From: Hyaloscypha bicolor E
Taxonomy: Eukaryota > Ascomycota > Leotiomycetes > Helotiales > Hyaloscyphaceae
Assembly: GCF_002865645.1 (NCBI RefSeq)
Contig: NW_020194620.1
Span: 1,619,353-1,683,352 of the forward strand
Direction: 5' to 3'
DNA: 64,000 nucleotides
The position numbers and the translations under genes are program-made. Below, piece by piece: positions 24,873 to 36,020 of the stretch. The stretch's first letter is position 1; the number at the start of each line of letters is the position of its first letter. Under the pieces are notes generated by a model, which worked only from the letters and a program-made list of their open reading frames with translations, was not told the DNA's origin and did not search any database.

Positions 24873-25830
24873 AGGAATGCTGGGACATTGTGGAGGGAGG
24901 AGGGAAATTTTGGAATGAAATCGAGCACGATTTCCTTTGCTCTGCGACTGAATGTTCTATCACTGCCTCGACAAATATAGCCGTACCTCTCTCACAGAAC
25001 AATGCCGGCGATTGTGTTGCCTTGCTTCGCTTCAATTCGGTCCCTTTTTTCTTCTCGCTCCATGCTGCCGTCTCCTTCACTCGATAGTTTTGCAGGCTGT
25101 TTAACGAGTATCGAAGAGACCTTGATTTCGACAATAAATAAAACTCGTTAGAAATCCATAGAGATGATTCCGTACCTCTTGATGCAGGTGATGATCAAGG
25201 AACGGTCTCGGTTTCGAGGGATGTGGAGATAACAATGTAGTGTACTGGCAATGTTCCAAGAATGCATAAGAAATGACTCTCAACATGTAAGAATTCCCTT
25301 TCCCAAGATTCAATCCGCTTCGATGAGTCGGGATGCGGGCATTGATCAGGAGAGAGTGTACTATTCCACCTCACACTTGTGCCAGCGCTTGTACCAGCGA
25401 TAGGTGGGACAATCTTCCTGGCCGGAGCATCCCCATTGCCCATTGGTTCGGAGATCAAATACCGCGGTCTGTAAATCGCACAATGGCATGCATGACCGAG
25501 TACAAGAAAGAATGCAGTCGCAGCCGTTCGGCATCTGCGCCCGCCGCGAATCTAGGAGTTGCAGATCAGCGTTTTCCCATCGAATTGCAACCGCTGCGAA
25601 TCCGACGATTAGGAAGGTGGGGCCGAGGCGTTACGAGTAGAGACAGCTTATTTGGTCATCATTGCTGAACTACCTTGAGAGGAAATGGGAGGTGCGAGTG
25701 TGCAAGCTTAAAGTTGGGGTGTGCTCTTTCCTTCTTCAATATCGGAGGCGGAGTCAACTTTCGTTTTGGTTCAACTTTAACCCTCAAAAATAAGAGCGCT
25801 CGATCTGCCAGCAACCAGCACAAAGTCAAG
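24873..25830. other. Intergenic: P450 3' side and Dal5-like promoter
   Basis: 958 bp without a supportable gene. No repeats of note were seen. Confidence 0.5.
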
Positions 25831-27758
25831 ATGAGTGCGTCGAACTCAAAACCAGCTCGCTTGTCGAGACAGAGGATTGAGGAGGATCGCAAGTTAAAGC
25901 TGAGCGTTATCGACCCAGAGCCGGTTTCCGGTGGAGATGATGGTGAAGTCGAGGTTGAAGATCTTTGTCTGGAGACTGAGAGGATGGAACGCAGACTGGT
26001 TAGGAAGATCGATATTAGGCTTTGCACTATCGCTGGAGTGCTCTGCTCATTGAATCTGCTCGATAGGTTTGAACCTTCCAGGAATCTGTCTCACAGTGAA
26101 GTGCTGATTATGAGTTTTGAAGTGGGATTATTTCGAGCGCCAGTGTTACGAGCATCTTTGAGGATCTTGGATTGGGGGTGGGGAATCGATATGTAAGCTC
26201 ACAATCTGTGATGGGTGAAGCAATGGGGAGCTGATGAATGTGACAGTCTGTTTCCATCCTCGTGTATACTGTTGCCAGTGTAGCCTTCCAAATGCCGGCA
26301 ACAATCCTGGTCAGAATGCTAGGCCCAAGAGTGATGTTTTCTCTCATCACTGTTGGCTTTGGGATAATCACTCTGGTAAGTTCTCAACCTGTTTTTGAAT
26401 GATCGGATATTGATGGAACAACCAGTGTACGGCGTTCATTCAAAATTACAAGCAGATGATAGTTTTGAGAGTCTTACTGGGAATATTCCAGAGTGCTATT
26501 TTCCCTGGACTGAGCTATCTCATCTCAACATGGTACACAAGACGGGAACAGCAGCTGCGGTACGCATTCCTCCAATCTGGTGAGGTAACCATCGTGGGGT
26601 TGGGAGCATTTTTGAACTACGGATTGAATCACCTCGATGGGAAGGCTGGCTTGCGTGGTTGGAGATGGATGTTTCTTGTCCAAGGACTTCTAGCAATCGG
26701 TAAGGAAGATCCGGAGACCTATTGAGGTACACCAGGATGCTGATCAGTCGCCAGTTATTGGATTTGTAACTTATCTATGGATTGTCGACTTCCCGGAGAA
26801 CTCTCACAGGAGCTTCCACTTCCTCACGGCCGAGGAGCAAGCTTTCGCAGAAAACCGTATTTCCGATGATCGTGGAGACGTGAAAGCTGAAGATTTTTCG
26901 TTGTTCCAGTCGTGTCTGGTGCACTTTACAGACCTGAAACTGTACGGATTCTGTATCCTATTTTTCTGTCAGAATGTCATCAGCACCGGGTTGTCCTATT
27001 TTCTTCCGATAATCCTTCAGTCCGGGATGGGATTTTCGAGCGATCAATCGATCCTCCTCTCAGCTCCACCCTACTTCTACGCCGTCATTCCCGTAATCAT
27101 CTCCTCCATTGTTGGTGATCGGTACCAACTCCGAGGACTGGTGATCACTTTCAACTGTATTTGTACTATTACCGGTTTCAGCATGCTGGGGTTTTCTACT
27201 CAAGTCGCAGTTCGGTATATAGGAACATATCTCGCAACTGGCGCATATGTCAGTAATTGGGCAGCGATGAATGCCTATCAAGCCAATAATATTGTTGGAC
27301 AATGGAAAAGAGCCACTTTTGCCGCTTCTATAACAGCTTGCAATGGCTTGGGTGGGATTGCGGGAAGCTTTATTTTCAGACAAAACGAGGCTCCAAGGTA
27401 TGTACAGACTTCTTGAACCCATCATTCTCCTTGAAGTCTCAGATCATGCTCGGCACGGGATTTGTGGATAATAAGATGCCCTGCTGTCTTGTGCCGAGAC
27501 CATTCTGGATTTTACTAGACTTTCTAAGGGGTCGATGTCTGAACCACCTCGAGGGCACTGACAAAAGACTTCCTTGACAAGAACTTGAAGCTGACTGTGT
27601 TCAGATACATGACTGCAATCTGGGTCAGCATTGCATCCCACATCCTGATAATTGCCATTGTGGCACTTTTCACCATGTACTTTTGGTGCGCGAATAGAAA
27701 ACAAAAGACGGGAACAATGTTACTTGAAAGAACGACGGGTTTTAGATACACTTATTGA
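25831..27758 (+). CDS. MFS transporter, Dal5/anion:cation symporter-like
   Basis: Six exons, 25831-26066, 26123-26192, 26247-26375, 26426-26699, 26755-27397 and 27605-27758, give 501 residues. The pattern is that of the allantoate/vitamin permease group. It has a cytosolic N-terminus ending ERRLVRKIDIRL, then NLLD-SGIISSASVTSIFEDL across the first intron. Next come ATILVRMLGPRVMF, LLGIFQSAIFPGLSYLISTWY and RREQQLRYAF. The LVIDFP-type linker appears as IVDFPENS, followed by FLTAEEQAF. The C-terminal half keeps NWAAMNAYQANNIVGQWKRA. Likely substrates are organic anions such as carboxylates, ureides or vitamins. The last intron is 207 nt, long for this genome. The final exon encodes TM12 and a short tail. 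Confidence 0.88.
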
Positions 27759-28441
27759 TCGGATATCGCTTTAAACCGCATGGAAGCGGCTGCTCAATAG
27801 CATCTGACACGACTCAAGGTTCTGTTTTGCATGATGCTTGTGCATTGACAGTTTGAGACTCCTGTCATGCCGGTAAAGAATGCCAAGACAAGAAACTTTA
27901 ATAACTTGGGACCAGATTTGCTCGATCTGGTGAAGTAGACACGTGTATTAGAAATTCGAACACTTGGTTCTTCCCGTGATAAGCAGTTCACTGAAAATTT
28001 ACCCCTTTTCCAAAATGTCTTAGGTAAGAGTTTATGTGACGTCGGCAAGGGGGTCCAGAAGCGAGCCCGGGCTGGCTTCCACTACGTTGCCCACAGAGAC
28101 ACTTGATGCCTTTCATAGATCGAGGCTTCGGATATTGTTGCAATCTACCACAACAAAACCTGCGACTGTACACATCACTCGCTGTGCTTGCTTTGAACCT
28201 CTTACCAGTGCGCCGTCGAGTAATCCAGCTTCTCGATATCACCAGAGGCCCGCCCGACAAGCTCAGCTGGTGCAGGACGGTAGAAGCTTGACTGACCCTG
28301 TCGGTCCGGAATCGCGGCCTCGAGCTTGGAACAGGCATCCCGAAATTACATATGGGGCTATCCTCAAGACGGCTCGCAGGACAATAACAACCTCACAGCT
28401 ATCGCGAGAGCTCTCTAGCTCTGCCAGTTCAAGGTCTGAGG
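27759..28441. other. Intergenic: Dal5-like 3' side and Sla1 promoter
   Basis: 683 bp. An open frame overlaps the Sla1 start in another phase but has no domain or codon support, so it is treated as chance. Confidence 0.5.
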
Positions 28442-31400
28442 ATGGGTTTCCTCGGTGTTTACAAAGCGGTTTACGACTATGTACCGCAGAGCGAAGGGGA
28501 GCTGGCGATCACCGAGGGAGATCTGCTCTTCGTGCTGGAGAAAAGCGGAGAGGACGACTGGTGGAGAGCAAAGAAGAAGGCATCCGGCGAGGATGATGAC
28601 GAACCTACTGGATTAATACCCAACAACTACATCGAAGAGGTACGTGCCTGCTTGGCGTGATCCTTTTGTATGAGAATACATCTGCCTAGAAAATCCTGAT
28701 AGTACATGTATTGCTTCACTAGAAGTTTGATACGCTGTTGCATCTGTTATGCGAATTCAGAAGAGTGGAGATTGCTGATCGGTATGCAGGCACATCCTAC
28801 GGGCCAAGCGCGTGCGCTTTACGACTACGAGAGACAAACGGACGAGGAACTCTCTTTCACAGAGGATTCGCAGCTGGAGGTATTTGATACATCGGATCCG
28901 GATTGGATATTGGTAGGGCTGGACGGTGAATATGGCTTTGCGCCTGCAAACTATATCGAGCTTTCCCATGGAGAAGCAGCTTCTGAGCCACCGCCACCCA
29001 GCCTCCCAAGACGACCTGTTGAGGCAGAAGAGGAGCATGAACCCGAGCAAGCCCCCGAGTCCTCTCGAAGTCTAGTTCAGAGCCCAGCGGCGGCTTTGGC
29101 AGGTATCATAAATCAGCAGCGAAAGCCTTCAGCTCCACCTCGAGCACCAGTACCCCAATACACACCTGAAGCTTCGGATGAGGATGAGGGACCTACACCT
29201 TCCCTGCCAGCTCGGCCACAGGTCTCGCAACCTAGAGCCCCTGAACGTATAGAAACACAAAGTCCAAGATCGCCGTCTCCACATGGAGGCCCGCGAACCT
29301 CCCCCCCTTGGAACAGAGCAACCAGTAGCAGAGATGTTGAAAGTGGAAGCCGTTCACCTGGTGGATTCCATATGTACAACATCAATGAAATGGTGTCAGT
29401 CATGGGGAAGCGGAAGAAGATGCCAACAACTCTGGGGATCAACAATGCAACTGGAGTGATACTTATAGCTCCTGAGAAAGCTCGAGATGGTGCCGAGCAG
29501 CGATGGACTGCAGAGAAAATGACACATTACTCGATTGAGGGCAAACATGTTTTCGTCGAACTTGTACGGCCGAGCAAGAGTGTGGACTTCCACGCAGGAG
29601 CAAAGGATACTGCCCAGGAGATTGTTAGCGCTCTCGGAGAGCTAGCGGGTGCAGTGAGAGCAGAGGGGTTGAGGGAAGTGATAATGGCAGGAACTGGACA
29701 AGGTCAAAAGAAAGGCCAAGTCCTTTATGATTTTATGGCACAAGGGGACGATGAAGTTACAGTAGCGGTTGGCGATGAAGTGATCATTATTGATGATTCG
29801 AAGAGTGAAGAATGGTGGCAAGTTCGGCGGTTAAGGAATGGAAAGGAGGGTGTGGTCCCAAGCAGTTATGTCGAAATTACCGGAACAGTTGCAACGCCTA
29901 GTCAAAGCGGCATCAACGTTGGGCGATCGACCGTGGAACAAAACAGACTTGACGAGGAGCGACTTGCAAAGGAATCTCTGAAAACAGCAAGGATGGAAGA
30001 ATCGAGGGTGCCCGAAAGGGGGAGCAGTTTGACGGCACGAGACAGTAGTAACGATCATGGACAACAGAAAAGCAGACGTGAAAGCGGCCGGCATGAGAAT
30101 GGCTCATCACGATCGTCCAAGTCAAGTGAGTTGAGTGGCAGGATAACTGAGCACAGACTAATCACACCTAGAACCTGACCCTTCGAAAGTCCGAACATGG
30201 ACAGACCGTTCGAAATCCTTTAGTGTTGAAGCTCAATTCTTAGCGCTAAAGGATGGCAAGATCAACCTCCACAAGATGAATGGTGTGAAGATTGCAGTCC
30301 CCGTTACTAAGATGTCTATCGAAGATCTCGAGTATGTTGAGCGAATCACGGGGGTATCCCTTGACGAAGATAAACCACTTTCAGATATCAAGAGGCAACA
30401 AGCCCGAGCGGCCCAAGCGGCTGTGCCGAGTGGTGGTGCTGGGGTGACGATTGAACACAAACCACCACCAGGCTCAGATTATGATTGGTTTCAGTTCTTC
30501 CTCTCTTGCGATGTTGCTGTTGGGCTATGCGAACGATACGCGCAAGCGTTTGCTAAGGATTCAATGGATGAGAGTGTCTTGCCGGACATTGATGCTACAA
30601 ATCTGCGGACGTTAGGCTTGCGTGAGGGAGATATCATCAAAGTGATGAGATTCTTGGACAAGAAATACGGCCGTGCCGGAGCTAAAAGAGGGGTTAGTTT
30701 CGGAGGCGAGGAAATTATCAGCCCAGATGGGGAATCTGGTACTGGCCTTTTCTCCGGGCCTGGAGGAACTTTGAAGAATAACACCCGGAAAGGTCGTCCG
30801 GCACCAGCAGTCCAGACCAACGATGTTGTTGATCCGAAAGCCTTCTCACAAGAACCGAAAGATAAGCCTACCCACGAAGGAGTTGCGACGCCACTGGCTT
30901 CAGTGCCAACTCCTGCGCAGAAAGACGTTGTGAGAAGCGGCTTTGACGATGATGCTTGGGACGTTAAGCCGTCCAAGCAGCAACCACAAGCAAGTTCAAG
31001 CCAACCCTCTCAATCCACACCAGCTCCAGCCCCATCGCAGCCCACGTTGACTGGCTCAATGCAAGAATTGTCACTTCTATCTGCTCCTTTGGAACCCGTC
31101 AAGGCACAACCACCAGCTCCTCCTCAACAAGCCCAGCCAGTACAACAGCAGCAGCAACCTCCACAAGGGGCAACACCATCATTCTTTGCTGGAATTGGAG
31201 CACAACAAACGGGCATGCCTCAACAACAGACAGGCGCACCGAATAACCAATACGCCCCTCAAATGAATTCTGGATTGAATATTGCTCGTCAAAGACCAGC
31301 ACCGCCGCAGCAGTTCCAGAATCAGAATCAAGTTTCACTCATGATTCCTGCGCCCCCCTCAAGGCCTCTGTCTGCACCCCAAGCCAATCAGCAAAGTGCA

Positions 31401-32163
31401 TTCCCTCTTCCTCCTCTGCAACCTCAAACGACAGGGATGCAAACGTCTGCTGGATTCCAGTCCCGGATTGCGCCCCCAGGTCAGAGCTTGAATGATATAA
31501 GACTGCAACAACAGTATACAGGCTTCAATGGACCCCAAAATCCCCAGCAGAATATGGGAATGATAGGTCAGCAACAAAACTTTGGACAAAATCCTCAGCA
31601 GAACATGGGGATGATGTCTCAGCCGCAGAACATGCAGTATCAAAACACCGGCATGCTCAACGGTTTCCAATATCCCATGCAAACAGGCATTGCCCAACAA
31701 AACTTTACGAACAACATGAACAACGGGCCGAGCCCGTTTGCGGATCCACGACCTCAGCAGTTCTCGCCTATTCAGCAACAACCTACGGGCTTTCAGAGCT
31801 CGTTCGGTCCACCACAACAGCAATTTCCACAGCAGACTGGAATCAACTCCTTCCTGCCTCCAGCTTTGGTACCCACGCCAACTGGTGCTCAGGGCATACA
31901 ACAGCAGAACGGATTCAACTCTTCTTTCAGCCCGCCGCCCGTGCCGCCAATGCCTCAACAACACTCCATGATGCCATTGGTTCCTCAGAAGACTGGCCCT
32001 CCACCGCCAGTGAGGTTTGGAGTCTCTGGAGATACCAAGAAGCTCATGCCTCAAGCAACTGGGCGCAGAGCGAACCTGTCGCAAGCTAGTAAGCCTCCCC
32101 TGTCCTTGACTTATGAAATGTGTACTAATATTCCCAGCTCCTCAAAATCCCTTTGGATTCTAA
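28442..32163 (+). CDS. SLA1: Actin-cytoskeleton/endocytosis adaptor SLA1
   Basis: Exons 28442-28639, 28790-30125, 30172-32088 and 32138-32163 give 1158 residues. Three SH3 domains are visible. The first is YKAVYDYVPQSEGELAI to GLIPNNYIEE (5-66), the second ARALYDYERQTDEELSF to GFAPANYIEL (about 72-125), and the third GQVLYDFMAQGDDEVTV to GVVPSSYVEI (about 375-430). SHD1 lies around 512-575 (TWTDRSKSFSVEAQFL), and SHD2, a SAM-like clathrin-binding fold, around 612-680 (YDWFQFFLSCDVAVGLCERY). A long Gln/Pro/Gly tail follows, carrying many QxTG motifs that are Prk1/Ark1-type phosphorylation sites. The protein ends NPFGF, joined by a 26-nt last exon. Sla1 couples NPFxD cargo and clathrin to Las17 and actin at endocytic sites. 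Confidence 0.95.
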
Positions 32164-33342
32164 AGCCGGCGGGGCCTGTAGATCATCGAAGCTAGAGTTT
32201 GTTTCTTCTGTAGTATAGGCAGGCATAGCTCAGCATCGAGTTGTTAATAATTGTTTCGTCCAGATTTCTTCCTTTTCAAAGCCTATAGTTGCAGATCTTA
32301 GTCAGGGATGGTTTATTCGTGAAATCGTGGCATGGGTGTCCTGCATGGAGGATGGCGTTGGTGAGGAGCAACTCTGGCTTTTTTTTTTTTTCGAGAATAT
32401 GGTGGAGCTTGCATTCGACTCGACCGGAATTTCTTAAGAATCTGGTGCAAGTCTTCCACTTTCAACGTCTCTGTTTCAAGGAATCTTCCAAGTGGACCAG
32501 GAAAGTCTAAATTTACACTTTTAAGAATGCAAGTAAACCCCGAACAAGAGCTGCTCGTCTATTTTGTTCCTTGACAACACGTGTTACTAAACATGTTTTG
32601 ACTCACTGAATGCTTGGAAACGATCGATTAGATCGTCAAAGCTCTCTGATTCCCAAACAGATCGCCGTTGCAGCACATCCCGCACAGACTTCTGCAAGCA
32701 TCTACCCTGCTTCTTGAAATATCTTATTTCAACTGCGTCTTACTTAAGAGGCGAGATGTCACTGGTTCACAAATGGTTTCCTCTTACAAAGTTCGTTTGA
32801 TCTTAAGCTGAACGTGTGAACACTTGACAATACCTCCCGGAAGCCGGTCACGACCTGGGAGCTTCAATCATGAGTTGTTGCAGGATCTAACTTTGTGCTG
32901 TAATAAATTGTTTGGCATCTTCCCTGGACTGTTTATTTGTTCTGCATGCGTACAACGATGGGTTGCCAGCCTTGCTTTTTAGGATGGAACGAGGTGCATC
33001 GAAACAACTCAATCGGTTTGTCATCGTCCAGTGATATATTTAGATTCATGCGGCGCGGGAGACAGTGGAGGTTGTGGAGAGGTGTCACTGATGACCCCCG
33101 GCGCAAGCACTGCCTATGGATCTGATTGACCGCTGGCCAAAGACCTTGATTCAGATCGTGTTTGAGGGAGTGACATATGCCAAACCCCTCTCAAGGCTGA
33201 TAGAAGAAATCTTGCTTGCCCCCTCTTTACTTAACACTCCCTAAACCTTTGCCTCTTTTTCTCCCTTTATATTTGTTGAGAGGCTTGACGTCCAATTTTT
33301 AATTAGTTTTTTCCTTCTGTCTAATTTATCTTTACATTCAAA
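32164..33342. other. 1.2-kb intergenic region
   Basis: Sla1 3' region, then the promoter of the secreted repeat protein. A T-tract lies near 32380-32393. No supportable gene was seen. Confidence 0.5.
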
Positions 33343-34441
33343 ATGCGTGGACAAATTTTCTTCTCCTACGCGCTGGTCGCTTTTGCTACTACGGCATACT
33401 CTTCTCCACTTGTTGCACGAACAGATGAGGTGGAGGCAAGATCGCCATACGTTGTGGATGGGAAGGCCTTCAATGGAGGGATTGTGGATGTCGGAAAGGA
33501 ATTCGTAGAGCGTCGAAAGTACATTGTCGCCAGAGCTGGGTGAGCACAACTAGGATATTCTTAAGCTCTCACTACTGACTTTACCTTAGAACAGGCACGG
33601 TCTCCAAGGCATCAGCAACTTCTAAGCCTGGCGTAGCCAAATCCACTGGAGCTGCAGCACCCAAGGCAACTTCCAAGTCTGGCGCGGCGAAAGCCACGGG
33701 AGCGACGCCTCCTAAGGCGACATCGAAGCCAGGTGCAGCCAAGGCCACCGGAGCTACCGCATCGAAGGCATCTGTATCAAAGGCAGGAGCAACGACGAAG
33801 CCTGCTGCCGCGAAGGCAACCACACCTGCTGATCTGTAAGAATTTCGCATTACGCAACTCTAGTCCGTACTATGGAATGATGCTAATAGTTCGACTTTTC
33901 AGACCTGGATGTCCTGCAGTGGGTGGGGCTAAAGCTTCTGTTCGTACTCTCCCTGGCACACTGCTTCATATTTTTGGCGAACACTTGCAAAGACAAACCC
34001 ACTTCTTTTCCATTCGCACCGTTTCTATAATCACATGGCTACCTAAAAGAAGGGAACTCTGCTGATGCCATTCCTCCCCAGGCTTCCAAATCTGGTGCAG
34101 CAAAAGCAACCGGTGCCGCTAGAAGGGCAGACAAACCGCTTGGCTGCGATCCTACCAAGGTATGAATGAACCTAGTCTCCAACTTTGTGAGCAATTTCTG
34201 ACCCTAGATAGCTACAAGCAAAGTGAGCAGACACTACTGCTGCTGCTGATCCTATTTCTGTTCTCTTGAATGGACTTCTTGGCGGTGGTAAGTCCCTAGC
34301 GAAATGGTATATTAATGATAGAAGAGCTAACTATATATTCTAGGAGCAGCAGGTACCTCGCCGTCTGGTGCCGCAGGAGGTGGAGATCTGTTGGCCGGCA
34401 TCGTCAACGCAGGCTTGATTCCAAGGGATGTCGAGGCATAG
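33343..34441 (+). CDS. Secreted Ala/Lys/Gly repeat protein, 3' structure unresolved
   Basis: Residues 1-20 (MRGQIFFSYALVAFATTAYS) form a signal peptide. Exons 33343-33539, 33590-33835, 33903-33939 and 34082-34159 join in frame. Exon 2 encodes near-perfect 10-11-residue repeats of the type SKSGAAKATGA/PKATSKPGAAKATGA, and exon 4 repeats the unit before RRADKPLGCDPTK. Downstream coding-looking pieces read TTAAADPISVLLNGLLGG and, across an intron at about 34290-34344, AAGTSPSGAAGGGDLLAGIVNAGLIP, with a stop at 34439-34441. No canonical splice joins exon 4 to this tail in frame; the obvious acceptors run into TGA. The 3' end is therefore either mis-modelled, sequence-errored or genuinely frame-broken. 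The function is unknown; it could be a cell-wall or effector-like protein. Confidence 0.55.
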
Positions 34442-34713
34442 AATCTTTCTGTAATTATTTCTCGTTGACAAGTTTTTAACTCGAATTATTTGCTTTGAGC
34501 TGCAAAAGACACACGAGCCCACTTAAATTACAAGTCACTCGTTGGAGAATATGCTGTACATATTATGTTTAAGGCTGGCCTTGAGCAAAACCCTTGTGGG
34601 GAAGAATCGTTATGACGGATAGGCCGTGACGTTACTTCAAGAAAAGATCGTATATATGTCCAACAATGACTGGAGCATTCTGCCCATCCGCACCGAGAAA
34701 CATGAGAGTACTT

Positions 34714-35516
34714 TCATTCTCTTGGCAAGCCTTTATCTTCCCTCGTTGTCTTGGTCAATTCGCTCTGGGCCGTATTATCGGCGTAGCGCTGATAGATTGG
34801 AATATATTTATCTCTCACTCGTGGTACTCACAACACCCTCCATTTTCTCTACAGCACTCAACCACTTGTTCCATCTATCAACCCATTTATCACCGTCTGG
34901 AAGCTTCAACCCTCCTTTAAAATGATCAAACACTCGGGTTCGTACAGCCCACGGAGCAATAACCAAGTCAATCAAACTGACTTCTGAGCCAAGTGCGGTC
35001 CTGTTGCGTCCATTTCTTGCGTGAACTGTGCAAGCTGGTGATGGAAATCAGACCGGACTTTCTCAAGATCAGGATCGGAGGCTGATTTAGGTTGGTATTG
35101 CAGAAAGCGGTGGAAAGAAGGGATGATGCGTGAAGTCGCGGAATCGATCCAGATCCTCACTCGTGCCTTTTCGTATGGATCTAGAGGGAAGAGTTTGGGC
35201 GTTGAGGAGGGGTAAGCATCTTCAAGGAATTCGCAAGATAACGGTGCTTTCGTAGAGAGGCTTGTTGTCGTATTCGAGTGTTGGAATCAGATCTCGGGGA
35301 TTGAGGGAAAGGGGGATTCAGGCTTGTGGTTAGGGTTTACTTCGATATACTGGAATGGGATTGTCTTCTCGAGGAACACGAGGAGCCCGCGTTGGACGAA
35401 GGGGCAGAAGTTGATTGTTTAGTAATCTACTTGAACAATCCAGAGAGAATGAGATATACCCCCAGCCAGAATAAAACTTGAGAGCTTCTTTTTAGGGCGT
35501 CTTCACCATTGCCCAT
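34714..35516 (-). pseudogene. Decayed omega-like glutathione S-transferase
   Basis: Read on the minus strand, fragments of one GST lie in order but in different frames. They are ALKFYSGWG (about 35460-35490), FCPFVQRGLLVFLEKTIPF (about 35355-35411), LNPRDLIPTLEYDNKPLYE (about 35250-35307), FLEDAYPSSTPKLFPLDPYE and RIWIDSATSRIIPSFHRFL (about 35080-35237), SLIDLVIAPWAVRTRVFDHF (about 34925-34986), and IYQRYADNTAQSELTKTTRE to 34714. At least four single-base frameshifts separate them, including an extra T in the ICEF codons and breaks before SLIDL and IYQRY. The expected intron acceptor before FCPF reads CAA and not CAG. The active-site Cys-Pro-Phe of omega/Ure2-like GSTs is still recognisable. 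No single frame can give a full protein. Several independent sequencing errors are possible but unlikely given clean neighbours. Confidence 0.82.
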
Positions 35517-36020
35517 GTTGATTTGATTTTACAGAATAAGTCTAGGCGAATGTTTCTAGAAGAAAACAGCAGTACAGAGGAACTTGTCTTTCAATAAGTA
35601 AAACTGGATGTTTTACTCTAAAGGGAGGGGCAATATGTAGACCTGATCTCTAGATTGTGCGGGGCAGTTTCATCAAGCTTCAGCTTCACTCACTTGAAGT
35701 GAAACCTTAAAATGAAAGAGCGCAGAGGATACAATATCAAGATTTGGAAAGACAACTTTCTATTGGACCAGAACGATTTCAGACAACGAATCCCCTGCTC
35801 AGCTGAGAATTCATTGCCAAGGGCAGTGTGGCTGAGAAGTACAGTAGCGGGGGTCGAAAATGCACAGCCTCCGTTCTTTTTGACATCCTTCGAGTGCGAC
35901 CAAAACACAAAACCCTCGCACTTCACCCTGATCATCCTGTTCCCCATTTCCTTCTCTCACCAACATCGAAATCAACAGGGAGGAAAGCATAGCTGCCAGA
36001 CAATAGGAAAGCTAATAATC
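35517..36020. promoter_or_regulatory. Intergenic: promoter of WW-domain gene
   Basis: 504 bp upstream of the WW protein. No gene or distinctive motif was recognised. Confidence 0.35.

Noticed and set aside
28036..28596. 186-codon open frame overlapping the Sla1 start
   Set aside because: Out of phase with the Sla1 SH3 domain, composition is atypical, and there is no domain or splice support.
31359..32084. 241-codon open frame on the minus strand
   Set aside because: Antisense to the CAA/CAG-rich Sla1 tail. Gln/Pro-rich coding strands often leave the reverse frame open.
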